Assembly (NCBI GenBank): GCA_037102815.1 | Contig: BTPP01000001.1 | Span: 6,101,001-6,165,000, forward strand | Reading direction: 5' to 3' | Length of the DNA stretch: 64,000 nucleotides | DNA from: Neurospora intermedia | Taxonomy: Eukaryota; Ascomycota; Sordariomycetes; Sordariales; Sordariaceae | In this document: one piece after another, positions 26,466 through 40,295 of the stretch | How positions within the stretch are numbered: position 1 is the stretch's first letter | Layout: each line of letters starts with the position of its first letter | Made by a program: the position numbers and the translations under genes | The notes under the pieces: model-generated | Told to the model about the DNA's origin: nothing | What the model saw: the letters and a program-made list of their open reading frames with translations, nothing else | The model's database searches: none

Positions 26466-28957
26466 ATGTGCGGAATCTTCGCTTGCCACAAGTAAGTTGC
26501 GACTCCAAAGGTTTTGTGGTGTTTCTACATTATCTTCACCTGTTATCGCATGGGGTTGCCGTTTCGCAAACAACTTTTTTTGGAGAAGAGCGGAATCGGA
26601 ACGGAAGGGCAACAATAGCAGCGCATCCGATAACAATTTGCGACCCAAAAAATGCTTTCGCCAAGACACGCGCGCCCCGTACATCCGAGGTTGGAGGAGT
26701 TGCACAAAGAAAAATGCTCGCGACAGAAAACCATCTTTTCTTAGGATTGTGTAGACTAACATGATGTTCCAAATAGCCACCCAGATGTCGCCAAGTTCAA
26801 GCCTACGGCTTTGAAGCTTTCCAAGGCGTAAGCGCTTTTCCCCCCAACTTTCCGCCCGACCGGGCTTCGGCAAACAAAGGAGGAATTGACTCGATTGACA
26901 CGTTTATCTTATCTACAGCATCCGTCACCGTGGTCCTGATTGGAGTGAGTCTCATTCCCATTTCAAATGCCCCTGAGTCATCTTCATAGATAAACAAATG
27001 CGATAATGCGCACTTGCGCAATGTGATTGATGACCCGACAGCTCTGGAGCACTTGGCTAACAATTGTCTTTTTTTTTCTTATAGGCGGCAGCGTCACTTG
27101 CCACAACACTAGTACGGACACTCTTCACCGAACCCGAGAACTCACTGGGGTGGAACAAAAGGAACAAAATTGGCTGACACCATACGCTTCACACAGTTTT
27201 GTGCCATGAGCGTCTCAGTATTGTCGGTGTTGGTGCGTACAAAGGAAAACCTGCTCCTATGGAAAATGCCTGAAGAGACCAAACGAAACTGACGACAAAA
27301 ACAGAGAGTGGCGCTCAGCCCCTTACCAACGCCGATGAGAGCATTGCCGTTGCCGCCAACGGCGAGATCTACAACCATCGTCTTATCCGCAAGCACTTGA
27401 AGAACCCCTATCACTTCAAGACCACCTCAGATTGCGAGGTCATCATTCCTTTGGTGAGTTTGCGTCCTTTGTCAAGGATCAGATGAATGAAGAGGAAAAG
27501 CAAATTATGCTTACAATGTGATTCAGTACCTCGAGCACGGCGTCGATGCCCCCAAGCACCTCGATGGCATGTTCTCTTTCGTTCTCTACGACAAGAAGCA
27601 GGACCGCACGATCGCCGCTCGCGACCCCATCGGTATCACCACCCTCTACAAGGGCTACAACTCCCAGGAGCCCGGCACCGTCTACTTCGCCTCCGAGCTC
27701 AAGTCCCTCCACCCCGTTTGCGACAAGATCGAGGCTTTCCCTCCCGGCCACGTTTTCGACAGCTTGACTGGTGAGACCACCCGTTACTTCGAGCCTTCGT
27801 GGTGGGATGAGAAGAAGTGCCCCCAGACTCCTCTTGACCTCAAGGTTCTCCGCGAGACCCTCGAGAAGTCCGTCAGGAAACGTTTGATGGCTGAGGTTCC
27901 CTACGGTGTCCTTCTTTCCGGTGGTCTTGATTCCTCTTTGGTTGCTGCTATCGCTCAGAGAGAGTCTCTCCGCCTGAGGAAACTCGCTGAGGAGCAGGCT
28001 GCCCTCAACCAGGAGGTTGACCCCGAGGCCCAGGACAAGGGTGAGGGTTTGGTCGGTATCGATGATGAGAACAAGCTCTCGACCGTTACTTTCCTTCCCC
28101 AGCTCAACTCCTTCTCCATCGGTCTCCCCGGCTCCCCCGACAACAAGGCCGCCCTCGAGGTCGCCAAGTTCCTCGGCACCAAGCACCACGTCATGACCTT
28201 CACTATTGAGGATGGTCTTAACGCGCTCTCCGATGTCATCTACCACCTCGAGACCTACGATGTCACCACCATCCGTGCCTCTACCCCCATGTACCTCCTC
28301 TCTCGCAAGATCAAGGCCATGGGTATCAAGATGGTTCTCTCTGGTGAGGGCTCTGACGAGATCTTTGGTGGTTACCTCTACTTCCACGGTGCTCCCAACA
28401 AGGAGGAGTTCCACGAGGAGTGTGTCCGTCGTGTCAAGAACCTCCACTTGGCCGACTGCCTGCGCGCTAACAAGTCCACCTCTGCTTGGGGTCTTGAGGC
28501 CCGTGTGCCCTTCCTCGACAAGGAGTTCCTCGAGGTTGCGCTCAACATCGATCCCCAGGAGAAGATGATCACTAAGGAGAAGCTCGAGAAGTACATCCTC
28601 CGCAAGGCCTTCGACACCAAGGACCAGCCCGAGGGTGCCTACCTCCCTGACAACATCCTCTACCGCCAGAAGGAGCAGTTCTCCGACGGTGTCGGCTACG
28701 GATGGATCGACGCTCTCAAGGACCAGGCCGAGCTCCAAGTCACCGACGAGATGATGAAGAACCCCAAGCCCGAGTGGGGCGACGACATCCCCGATACCAA
28801 GGAGGCGTACTGGTACCGCTGCATGTTCGACGAGCACTTCCCCCCTTCGTGCGCGTCTACCGTCATGAGGTGGACTCCCAAGTGGGTCAAGCAGACCGAC
28901 CCCAGTGGTAGAGCCATCTCCATTCACCAGGCCAAGTATGACCACGTGGACGAGTAA
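26466..28957 (+). CDS. asn-2: glutamine-hydrolysing asparagine synthetase, 581 aa
   Basis: Makes asparagine from aspartate, ATP and glutamine in the cytosol. Seven exons (26466-26491, 26777-26827, 26919-26944, 27085-27111, 27197-27232, 27305-27453, 27527-28957) close in phase to 1746 nt. Cys2 after the initiator Met is the class II glutaminase nucleophile ([12 protein letters not shown]). The domain continues through [20 protein letters not shown] and NGEIYNH. The synthetase domain has the PP-loop SGGLDSS at residues 236-242 and [11 protein letters not shown] further on. Five of the six introns are crowded into the first 320 coding bases, and the large last exon has very strong C-ending codon bias, indicating high expression. 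A palindromic CPC-1 type site lies upstream. The symbol is the Neurospora name for this enzyme, given by product. Confidence 0.96.
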
Positions 28958-29993
28958 AGCAAAACAAGAAAATAAAAAATAAAAAAGGGAAACCATGGAT
29001 AAAGAAAATGGGGATAGGAATGTTTAAAAGCTTGGCATCGGGACTACAATGCAGGGCGTTATATGGGGTCACAATAAACGGATCGCGTATACCTATACTA
29101 GCCATTAACCCAGCATAGAAATGAAGACAAAAAGTGATCAAAAGTTCCATGTATGTTCAAAGAAGCAGTTGGTTTGTTTGTGAACGATGGTGACTGTTTG
29201 GATGGGATTGACTTCGTATTGAGCAAGGTTCAGGTGCAATACACAACAAGTGAAACAACCTAGGTAAGACCTATTGCAAGCAACAGACTGTTATCAAGAT
29301 GTGAGTACGAGAAAGGGGGATGACAATTATGCATATGCGATAGATGGAAGATGCTTGCATTATGTAGGTGCTATGAGATGCGGACCTTCTCCGGATGACA
29401 CAGATGCACTTGCGGCATCGAGATGAAGGGGCTGACTGCAGACTTGATATGGTATGCCTCTGCTTCAGTCTTTGATTGTTTACCTTTGGAGGAGACGTGA
29501 AAGGGGGCAATGACGCTGAAAGGGGTTAGGGTTGATTATGTGCATGAACGGGCTGGTTTCGTCAATGGCGTGGGGTCGCGATTGGTGCTGCTTCAAGCTT
29601 GTCATGGCGAGCCTAGCGCTGCCGAGCTGCCAAATGCACACGGCGAGAAAGACCAATCACGACTCCGTCTAAGAAATTTATCGGGACATTGCACCTGGTC
29701 TTGGGGTGTCTCTGGCGTTCCCAACATTTCCATTTCCACTTTTCGGCTGGAGCTTCCCAGACCCGACGCCGACTTCCCAACCCAGTCAGTCGCCAGGCTC
29801 GCCAGAACCCACCAGAGGGGCCCCCCGCCGTCAGTCGCAGCCGACCCGAGCTTGCTGCTCCCCGCCGCGCGCAACATAACCGCAAGCCTTTTCTCTCCCG
29901 ACTCCCGTCTCCAGCTCGCGTTCTTGAACTCCGCAACCTCACTTTCTCCATTCACCATCATACCCGTGTCGCCCTCACACAACATCATTCACA
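28958..29993. other. intergenic region between asparagine synthetase and porin
   Basis: About 1 kb with no gene signal. The last 250 bp are C-rich and probably form the porin promoter and leader. Confidence 0.5.
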
Positions 29994-31718
29994 ATGGCTG
30001 TTCCCGCTTTCTCTGACATCGCCAAGTCGGCCAACGACGTAAGCAAAAAATGACGCCTCCCTGTGCTCCCCACCCGAGCTATGACGGCGACCTGTTCGAT
30101 CGATATAATCGAGAGACGTGTTTGTCTGTTTGGCTGGAGAAAGCTGTACAAGCTCCAAAGCTGAAGCGGCATTTCCCCATACCTACCCATCCCCCATCTC
30201 GCGATAGCTCGTCGATGTCAATGACCATGAAGCAACATCGTCATCCTCCTCCACCCCCACCATGATTGAATGATTGGGCCCTGGACCCCATGCACGCACT
30301 ATAATGTGTCGCTAACCATTGACTTCTTTGCGCGCAATATAGCTCCTCAACAAGGACTTCTACCACCTCGCTGCCGGCACCATCGAGGTCAAGTCCAACA
30401 CCCCCAACAATGTCGCCTTCAAGGTTACCGGCAAGTCCACACACGACAAGGTCACCAGCGGTGCTGTACGTTACCTCCTCCCTCCCTTGGGGCTCTCGGC
30501 GCAATGCCGCGATAGCATCATATCACCTTGCTGTTGCGCCAAACGCCCTCCCTTCTCGCCTGTTGCCAACAGACCAAGCTGACCTCTTTTGCGTGACTGA
30601 TAGCTTGAGGGCAAATTCACCGACAAGCCCAATGGTACATATCACCCTTCTCTTACACCTTTGTCTTCTTCTTCTTCTGGTCCCCCTTTTGGTCCCTTTC
30701 CTCCCGGCGCACCGCTCCCTCCTGGTTTCTGCATTGTTCACAGACGCGTCCACAACAACGAAAAGGCCAGGAATTGTCGTCCCGACGGAAGTTTAGCCGC
30801 CAACGACAATGGTACTGCCAACGTGAAACAACCAAAGCAGAGGCCTTCAGCGCGTGTTCGGCCGTCGGTAGACTTGAATTTATCTCTAGGCGGCATCATC
30901 GGTCCTCGAGTTCGGGGACGACCCCTCTACTTCAGCTTTATCTATTATCCGTATGCGAACCTCACGACAATGCTAATGTACTGGCGAACAACAGGCTTGA
31001 CCGTCACCCAGACCTGGAACACTGCCAACGCCCTTGAGACCAAGGTCGAGATGGCCGACAACCTCGCCAAGGGTCTCAAGGCTGAGGGTATCTTCTCTTT
31101 CCTCCCCGCCACCAACGCCCGCGGCGCCAAGTTCAACCTCCACTTCAAGCAGAGCAACTTCCACGGCCGTGCTTTCTTCGACCTCCTCAAGGGCCCCACC
31201 GCCAACATTGACGCCGTTGTCGGCCACGAGGGTTTCCTCGCTGGTGCCTCCGCTGGCTATGATGTCCAGAAGGCTGCCATCACTGGTTACAGCGCCGCTG
31301 TCGGCTACCACGCCCCTACCTACAGCGCTGCCATCGCCGCTACTGACAACCTGAGCGTCTTCTCCGCTTCTTACTACCACAAGGTCAACTCCCAGGTTGA
31401 GGCTGGCTCCAAGGCCACCTGGAACTCCAAGACCGGTAACACCGTCGGCCTCGAGGTCGCCACCAAGTACCGCATTGACCCCGTCTCTTTCGTCAAGGTA
31501 TGTTGTTGCTGTCATTTCGTTTATGGAACTTGCGTATGCTGACCTGATGTTTTTTTCCAACCGTATAGGGCAAGATCAACGACCGTGGTGTCGCTGCCAT
31601 TGCCTACAACGTTCTCCTCCGTGAGGGCGTTACCCTCGGTGTTGGTGCCTCTTTCGATACCCAGAAGCTTGACCAGGCCACCCACAAGGTCGGCACCAGC
31701 TTCACCTTCGAGTCTTAG
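29994..31718 (+). CDS. mitochondrial outer-membrane porin (VDAC), 283 aa
   Basis: Forms the 19-strand beta-barrel channel through which metabolites cross the outer mitochondrial membrane. Five exons (29994-30038, 30343-30465, 30604-30634, 30995-31497, 31569-31718) close in phase to 852 nt, and the 283-residue product has the length of the Neurospora porin. It begins MAVPAFSDIAKSAND, the usual amphipathic N-terminal helix, then LLNKDFYHLAAGTIEVKS and alternating beta-strands with many Gly, Thr and Asn. GLTVTQTWNTANALETKVE is characteristic of VDAC. The short third exon (31 nt) is followed by a 360-bp intron, large for this genome. Codon use is strongly biased, as expected for an abundant protein. 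No signal peptide is present or needed. Confidence 0.96.
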
Positions 31719-32563
31719 AGTAATCGCAGGACAGATGTGAAGAAGCAGCGGCGTAATAGTATTCCTTCGAACAAATTCTCAACTGGAATAGATAACCCCC
31801 CTTTGCTGGCATCGTGGAGCCTCCCCTTCCAGTAGTGATATTTATTTCTTTTATGAAGACAGTGAAGATGACGAACGTTGCGCCCTGCTTCGGGTGGCTG
31901 ACTGATAGGATGAGTTTGTGCATAACTGGTTTGGGCTTTTGTGTAGCGAAGAGGGCCAAAAGTTCTTGATAGAGTTGTAGCGTCTTTGATGGACATGGTT
32001 ACTGTAATTAGGCTGGAGACGGAAACCAAGCGCGATCTTTACACTACTTAGATTATAAATACCCATAGCGATTTCAAACACGCTCATTCAATACTTACTT
32101 TTCAAAGACTGTCAACACTCCAAAGAGCTTTGCAATGAACTGAAGTGAAGCATGAGGACGGAACTGTTCGGATGAATTCTTCAATGGAAGTGAGCCTAAA
32201 GCCAGCCAGTGAACTGAATCTAAGGGGATGGAGCTTATTCAACATGTTGTCGGCAAATCAATACCATACACCTCGCCTAGCGGAGATACGATAGCTATAT
32301 GGGTACCTTCGTACGGGGAACACCCAGCATGCAAATATGCGTATTGATTCGTAACAGATCTTCTCGGCACGCAGCTGAAGCCTCATCAACTTCTCAAGAG
32401 GTGAACTATGAATGTAGTCTGTTGTTATACAAAGCTCTTCTAACTCTGTTACCTGTATTTCTGTCACTTGGAACCTGTCACAATTCTGTTACTCTTGTGG
32501 TCCCGCAGTCCTGTTCAACCTGCTTCCAGCTCAAATCATAATTGTACCCATCTTGCTCACAGC
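31719..32563. other. intergenic region between convergent 3' ends
   Basis: Contains the 3' flanks of porin and of the J-domain gene. No coding signal. Confidence 0.5.
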
Positions 32564-33954
32564 TCAAACAGCAGTCGGCTTCCTAGAGGTACTCCCCCCT
32601 CCACTCCCACCACTCCCACCGCTTCCACTCCTCTTCTTACCACCACCACCACCGCCACCACCACCCGTACTCGTCCACTCCCCAAACAACCAATAAGGCC
32701 CAAAGCTCGAAACCAGCAACACCGCCGTAACCGCAAAGAAACTTGCCCAATTCCCCTGCTGAATCTCCGGCATCACTTTTTTGCTTTCTCCCCACTGCTG
32801 CTGCTGTTTGTACGGCTGTTGTTGTGCCTCCTGCTGATGATGGTACCCCGACCACCACTGATGTTTTCCCTCTTCTTCTCCTTCTTCTTGCTGCTGCTGC
32901 CACTGCGCCTGCTGTCTAGCCGCCTCGCTCCTTCGTGCATGTGACTTTTTGAGGTTTTCCCATAGTTGCTCGTGGGTGCGCGTGTGTTGCTCGCTGTTGA
33001 AGTGAGGTGCCGAAGCGGGGTTGAATGCTTGGGAGTATTCTTGTTTTGGTCCTCCTGTCGCTCCTCCCCAACTGAAACCCCCTGTCGGACCTGGACCTGG
33101 ACCACCGCCGTACTGCTGCTGCTGTGAAGAGTACCCCGTACTACTCTGTTGCCACTCCCTCTTCACCTTTTGCTCGCCGTACCCGCCCTGTTTGAAAAAG
33201 CTAGGTGGGGGAGCGCCCTGTGTCGTGGAGCGGCGCTTGGACAGACCAGAGGCTGGGCGGCCGCCGGCTGGACCGACGGAGGAGGAGTGGTGCGAGCCGT
33301 GGGCGCGGGCGCGTAAGTGGAGACGGAGGACGTCGCGGTCGTAGCGGGCGCGTTTGTCGGCGTGGGAGAGGGTGGAGTAGGCTTCGGAGATGCGCATGAA
33401 GCGGTGGGAGGCGTGCGGGTCCGAGGGGTTGTGGTCGGGGTGGTGGGTTTTGGAGAGGTGGTAGAAGGATCTATGTGTTGCCGTTAGTTTACAGTGTTGT
33501 TTCACATGAGGGATGAGACCTAGGTAGGGTATGGGAGGGGTTGAAAGTAAAGACGGACTGTTGGCGCAGCAAAGGGTGAAAGTGTAGAGACATGTGAGGA
33601 TGGGATATAGTGAAAGAGGTGGACCGCGATTTGTGGTGTAAGTGATAAGAAAAGTCTGGTGGAGTTTGCGATAGGGAGCTCAAGAAAAGGCATATATAGG
33701 TACTTTTTGATTTCCGCCTGAGTGGCGTCGAAATGAACGTTCAACGTTTCATAGTGATTGTTGTGGTGTTCAGGCTCTTGACGGCCGGTTTGTAGAGTAC
33801 GCGAAATGGTAAAGTTGCGGGAGACTTTGTTCGCGACGTTAACTCTCGCAGTGGTGAGAATCGAGGGTGCAGGAGTGGGAAAATGCGGACCACGACGGCA
33901 TTGGCGACCAAGAGGGCGCAAGGCCGCACCGAAAGAGCTGTAGTGAACTGGCAT
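32564..33954 (-). CDS. J-domain (DnaJ/Hsp40) protein with a C-terminal membrane anchor, probably mitochondrial, 385 aa
   Basis: Co-chaperone that should stimulate an Hsp70 ATPase. Two exons (33954-33704 and 33470-32564) close in phase, and the splice falls inside the J-domain. The N-terminus is basic, Ser/Thr-rich and almost free of acidic residues (MPVHYSSFGAALRPLGRQCR), as in mitochondrial presequences. The J-domain spans residues about 66-132 (HYETLNVHFDATQAEIKKSF, then THHPDHNP with the essential HPD). A Gly/Gln-rich linker and a charged coiled segment follow (LWENLKKSHARRSEAARQQ). A single hydrophobic helix (SFFAVTAVLLVSSFGPYWLF) lies near residues 322-346, then a Gly/Ser/Lys tail. This layout resembles the mitochondrial inner-membrane J-protein Jid1; that equivalence is inference. 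The ER is the alternative location. Confidence 0.85.
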
Positions 33955-34531
33955 CCCTCATCCCGTTCTCGCTGGGCTCATAGATGATCCTTCATGTCCT
34001 CTCAAATGAAGAAAAACCCAGGCGCAATCGACGTTGTTGACGGTAGGTTTGGTTTCCTTAGCTTCAAGCCTGATACGATAACGACAGGATCCCTGCCGCC
34101 GGTGACGCAGTGACATAATCGAGGCACAATGTCCTCGAAGCTCTGGCCACCGCCCGCCCCGTGAGATGCATCCCCTTCAATTGGGACAAGCCTGCAATAT
34201 CCGGATAACGCGGCAAGGGTAATCTGGGTCGGGTCAGCTCATGCAGCGTTGAACATGTCAATTCAAGGGCGCTTTGGGAGTTTGGGGCGTCTCACTGCAA
34301 CCCCGCGTTTGTGGACGTCGCGCCCTGTAGCCCCTGCACGGAGCGCTGTAAGTGGTCAGCCGTCAATTTTCTGACCACGGCATGGGGGCGATAAGCGATA
34401 CGTTGGGAGCTTTGGATGGTGGGGATTGAACTTTTGCTGGTTGAAGAACATCAGCTTCCCTTCTTCAACAACAAACGCTTTTGTCTGTTCCTCTTGACAT
34501 CTTTCTAGTCAGGAGACATCAGACAGACAAG
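33955..34531. other. divergent promoter region
   Basis: Lies between the J-domain gene (minus) and methionine aminopeptidase 2 (plus) and should carry both promoters. Nothing else identified. Confidence 0.5.
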
Positions 34532-35996
<1,465 letters not shown>

Positions 35997-37663
35997 AGGA
36001 TTATTGGGATAGCATAGCATAGGATAGGGCACGACAAAAAAAGTCCGGGATTTGTTTGGTTCGCGTTTTCTTCCTGTAATGCTGTTTGTGAAAGACTGTA
36101 ACACCACGAGTTCATGGCGATGGGTGCGCTTTGATAGAGAGTGGTGAAAGAAAGCTCGAGTCAGCCAGAAACCCAGCGCGCAGCCATCAATCTATCAAGT
36201 GCTTGGACGTTTTGACACTTGGTTCGTCAATCTGGAACGGCTGTTTTGGCTAATAGCAGGGATTTGACGCTGCAAGTTCGAACTCATCCACCACATGAAA
36301 ACTGGCGTGTCATGTTTCAATATAGATGGCCGTCGACCAAAGAGGACAACCGGAGTATGTGCGGAGCTTCGAGAGCCAAGTCGGTCCCAAGAGATCCACT
36401 CGTACTCCGTGCGGGCCGAACAAATCGGGCCCAGCGATCCACAACCGTACCGTACCGATACAGAGGCTCACAAAATTCCACGGCTTTCCGAATTGTCAAT
36501 CAGCGGCGAAGTGTGACGGAAGCGATCACGGAGGCGGAGTGATCGACATCTGGGGATGACGGAGGTATCCCGGCTGTGACGTCTGCGGCTTTGTCAGATT
36601 CGCCGTGTCCGACCTGCCCAACCGAGGTGTGCGAACAAAAGACAAAACACTTTCTGGTGTATTTTTGGTGCAAGTGTGTTCGGACTATTATTTACACACC
36701 TTGCCAAAGTGAGGTTGGTGGAGATTGGTGTTGGAAGATGTGGTTTATCCTATTGGCTGACTGCGCAGCTGCGTCGCCACTTTTTTTCTGGTTTATCACG
36801 GACCCGATAAGAATTCGTGAGACCCGGGTGTGAACGGACCAACGGGCTCAGTGAGCCACTGGCTGGGCCGCGCGGGGGCGTACAACGCTGGAACGGGGAG
36901 AAAAAAAAAAAAAAAGAAAGGCGTCACATTTCGGTTCCATTTGGTAAAAGCCGAGGAATGTCGCGATGACAAGCGGCAAGTCATAAAGGCCGCAACCGCT
37001 CTTCCTCTGCTCCGTTCCGTTCCGGTCTCGCTGTTTTTGAAGCTTCACAAAGTCTGTTCAACTCTGTTTTCAAGTGTCTTTCATCCTATAGTATTGCATT
37101 TGTTCTTCATTCCACTTCGCCTTGTCTACCTAGGTACCTTCACGCGACCACATACCACAAACAATCACAACCTACTATTTTCCTCTTTTGGACGGGACGT
37201 ACAGGCGGTAGTGTCACAAGCAAACCAGGCACGCGCTCCGTTATTGTCGATCAACCCAAGGTTCCAGGCCGTTGTTCGGAACACCCGGTTTTGTTTACCC
37301 AGGGTCCCAGTCAGCTAGTCACTAGTCTAGCCCCTGCGAAAGAACTTTCTGCTGCGCTCCTCCGCTCTCTGCGTTATCACAAGCCAATCCTTGACCACCA
37401 AAAAGTCCTATTCTTGTCGTTGGTCCAGACGATTTCTTACAGTCACCACCACCACCATCACCACGCCCTATTTTCTAGCTGACCGCTCGCTTGCGTCACC
37501 GCAATTGTCGACATAAGGATCGTCTTTCCCCTTCTTGCGGTCTGCTTTTTGTCAGCGCGGCGCTTCCGAGTCGATTTCTTCACTTATAAGAGGGTTTATC
37601 TTGACACCACCTCACGAATCCATCACCAACAAACTCAATAAAACACATCGCAAAGCTATCAAA
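35997..37663. other. 1.7 kb intergenic region
   Basis: Includes an A-rich run at about 36901-36917 and a C/T-rich stretch from about 37040 that probably leads into the transcript of the next gene, with possible leader introns I cannot place. No coding signal. Confidence 0.45.
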
Positions 37664-38260
37664 ATGAAGGTTTTTTCCAATACAGAAACCTTCAATTATT
37701 CATGGGAGGAGGTATCGACTGCCAACTGGCGGAAGTACTGCCCATGGAACGAGAAGTCGACGCACGTTGTCGCCGTCGATACCATCAGCCGCAGCGTTGA
37801 CCCTGCCACCGGCATCCTGCGCACCGAGCGCCTCATCACCTGCCGTCAGGCTGCTCCGGAATGGCTCAAGAGCATGATGGGAGGCGGCATGGACGAGTCG
37901 CAGGTGTTTGAGACTTCCTACGTCGACCCCAAGACCAAGACCGTCACCATGGTCTCCACAAATATCACCTGGAGCAACTTGCTCAACGTCCAGGAGACTG
38001 TCGTCTACTCGCCTCTCTCCGACCACCAGACCAAGTTTCACCAGGAGGCCCAGATCACCGCTCTGGCTGGTGGCTGGCAGCGCATCAAGAACAGCATCGA
38101 GGACACCCTTGTCAAGAGGTTTCGGGAGAATGCGGCCAAGGGCAAGGAAGGATTCGAGTCTGTGCTGGCCATGAGCAGGCGCGTCTTCGCTGAGGAAAGG
38201 GAAAGGGAGAAGATGGGCCTCATTAGGGAGCAAGCGGGGAACATCCACATGGCCGCCTAA
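37664..38260 (+). CDS. PRELI/MSF1-family mitochondrial lipid-transfer protein, Ups2-like, 198 aa
   Basis: The family works in the mitochondrial intermembrane space, paired with the small protein Mdm35, moving phospholipids between the two membranes; Ups2 moves phosphatidylserine. The ORF is intronless and is almost entirely the PRELI/MSF1 domain, starting at residue 1: MKVFSNTETFNYSWEEVSTA, NWRKYCPWN, STHVVAVDTISR, RTERLITCRQAAPEWLKSM, TMVSTNITWSNLL and ETVVYSP. The pattern NWxKY followed by STHVVAVD is closer to yeast Ups2/Ups3 than to Ups1. A C-terminal helix rich in Arg, Glu and Lys follows (FAEEREREKMGLIREQAG). The ATG at 37664 is chosen because the family starts with MKxF at this place; the open frame extends upstream to 37535 in what looks like leader sequence. 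Confidence 0.92.
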   Translation: MKVFSNTETFNYSWEEVSTANWRKYCPWNEKSTHVVAVDTISRSVDPATGILRTERLITCRQAAPEWLKSMMGGGMDESQVFETSYVDPKTKTVTMVSTNITWSNLLNVQETVVYSPLSDHQTKFHQEAQITALAGGWQRIKNSIEDTLVKRFRENAAKGKEGFESVLAMSRRVFAEEREREKMGLIREQAGNIHMAA

Positions 38261-39518
38261 GTCTCTCTTTGCGATCCGAGATCGCTCGACATGCTTGATT
38301 CATTTCTGCATCGTCGGGGCAATTGAGCGACAGCACCATCATCACATGTTACGGCAGCAGCAATGCCGGCAGTGCATCATCAATTCGTCTGCTCAATCAC
38401 GACGCCAAATCACGACATTCGCCGATATACACACGTGTCGCGCACCCGCGGCAAGCAAACAGGCGATTGAGCTGTGAAAAGCTCTCCGCGCAGTTCCATG
38501 CAGCGGGCATTGTCTCTCGGCTTGGCACGGCATCAATGATGCATTCACTCACATACACACTTCTCTTTCTCTTTCTTTGCGATTGATGGGTTTACATACA
38601 AACAAGAAGCGATGTCGTACGGAGTCCGGGGGTTTAGCCAAAAAGCATAGACTTGGAGTCAACTTCATTAGACGGCGTTGCTCGGTGTTCATTATTCACT
38701 ACGGGGGGGAAGAAGCGATGCATCTTCATTTTGATTTTATTCATTTCGATATCCCAAATTCAAATGTGTTATTATAGACATACATTTTCTCTTCCTCATC
38801 TTTTGTGTCTTATCTCTACGTCATCATCCCCATCATGTCGAGCAGTGTTGACGCGGAGTTTGCGGATTTAACTCCCCTATCCCCGATTCATTTCTGGGAT
38901 TTCTCTTGGGACTGAGCATGGAGGTCGAAGGAATACTGAAAATCATCATTTGTCATTTCTTGCTTCCGGTGTTCCGAAACGGTTTGAAGGAAGCGAGGGG
39001 GCTGATGGCCTTGGATGCGACGGCCCGAGGACATGCGCGGGGTACGAAATCCCTTGTACATACCCTAGACTTTCCAGATGGTACGGGTTGCGGTGGCGGC
39101 TAGGATGGAATCATCAAAATAGATGACGGACAGGATAAAGGAGGATGGCAGAAGGAAGTTAGAGCATTTACACCGCTTGTTAGATTTTCGTCATAATCAC
39201 ATTTCGAGACATAGATAACATACATCTTACCATTTTCCTTATTCAAACACTATGTGCTCCATCATGGCGCCGTCCGTGACAGCCGTTCGTATCATGAAAG
39301 TTCATCGCGATGAACTCATGCTTAAAACATGCTTGGTTGACATCCAACGCGCCCACCAAACTGAACGAACTTCCATCTCATCTAGACCTCATAACCAAAA
39401 CTGAATTACATCAATCAAAGTAATCACCAACGCACATTAAAAAGGGGTATCATTAATTCCACCAACCTATCTCTTCCCCATTCTCCCGTCCCCTTCCTTT
39501 TTCTCCCTTCCCCAATTC
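38261..39518. other. intergenic region between convergent genes
   Basis: About 1.25 kb with no coding signal; it holds 3' flanks of both neighbours. The part before 39518 is C/T-rich. Confidence 0.5.
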
Positions 39519-40295
39519 TCACTGCCCATTCACCTTCACCCCCCTCAACCTCTCCCCACACCTCGTCTCATACAACCTCAACAACCCCGTCGTATCCCGA
39601 TCAAAGAGACTGTCCCCCGCATCCTCCCATACCTTTTTCAGTAGCGCCACTGCCTCTTCGTACCTGCGAAAGAAGTAGAGCTCCTCCACTGCGTGCAGGA
39701 TCTCTTGCGCTTCGGGCTTGTTGATGGTTCTGGTTCTTCCGTCTGGGGCGGTGGAGCCGAGGGGGAATTGGAGATGACGGTGGAACTTTTTTGCGTGTTA
39801 GTTGTATGTAGTGTATGTGGTGTATGGGGGGCTTGGTTGGACTTGACACATGTACGCACGGGGAGCATCTTTATATGAAGGGAAGAGGATGGTAGGGGAG
39901 GGGGGGCAGGTTGGAAGAGTTGATAGTTTGAAAATAGTTGGAGGTTTGGAGGTTTGAGGAGTGAAAGAGGTTATGAAGGAGCAGGAGGTTGAGGCTGAAG
40001 CTGAAGGCGGGATACACTATAATACAAAGAGTGAAGAGAAACAAAGGGATAGGAGGAAATTCATACGTACCTCGCCGTTCTCAACCTTGACGCGATAAGT
40101 CTTCTTGAGCTCTTGGAAGGCTTCCTCCGAAAGGGCTGTCCTGTCTGCTTTTGTGGCTGGTGCTGCGCATTCGGGTACGACTTCGGTTTTGGTATTAGAG
40201 TTGGTGGTGATGGTAGTAGACTCGTCTTCGGAGTCGGAGCCTAGACCGATGCCTAGAAGGCCAGATTCGAGGGATTCTTCGGCTTCGAGAGACAT
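39519..40295 (-). CDS. small acidic protein with a helical C-terminal domain, unrecognised, 163 aa
   Basis: Two exons (40295-40071 and 39785-39519) joined by a GTACGT donor and an AAG acceptor, in phase. The N-terminus is acidic and Ser/Thr-rich (MSLEAEESLESGLLGIGLGS). After a helical segment (LSEEAFQELKKTYRVKVENG) the second exon encodes FHRHLQFPLGS and then two amphipathic helices (PEAQEILHAVEELYFFRRYE, EAVALLKKVWED) followed by LFDRDTTGLLRLYETRC. The helical pair has the spacing of a single tetratricopeptide-like hairpin, which is an inference from pattern only. I do not recognise the family. The long intron (285 bp) could hide a further small exon, although the phase is already satisfied. 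Confidence 0.7.

Noticed and set aside
27479-28996. 505-codon antisense ORF covering asparagine synthetase
   Set aside because: It mirrors the coding strand of a strongly codon-biased gene (few sense codons whose complement is a stop). The translated Leu/Val/Gly/Glu-rich sequence has no domain. The same explanation holds for the antisense ORFs over methionine aminopeptidase (34611-35825), porin (30973-31560), PAC1 (49990-51012) and the Ups2-like gene (37700-38248).
36210-36300. Possible tRNA (GTTCGAACTC resembling a B-box)
   Set aside because: No acceptor-stem pairing and no convincing A-box at the right distance.
38323-38586. 87-codon ORF downstream of the Ups2-like gene
   Set aside because: Lies in the probable 3' untranslated region with no motif.
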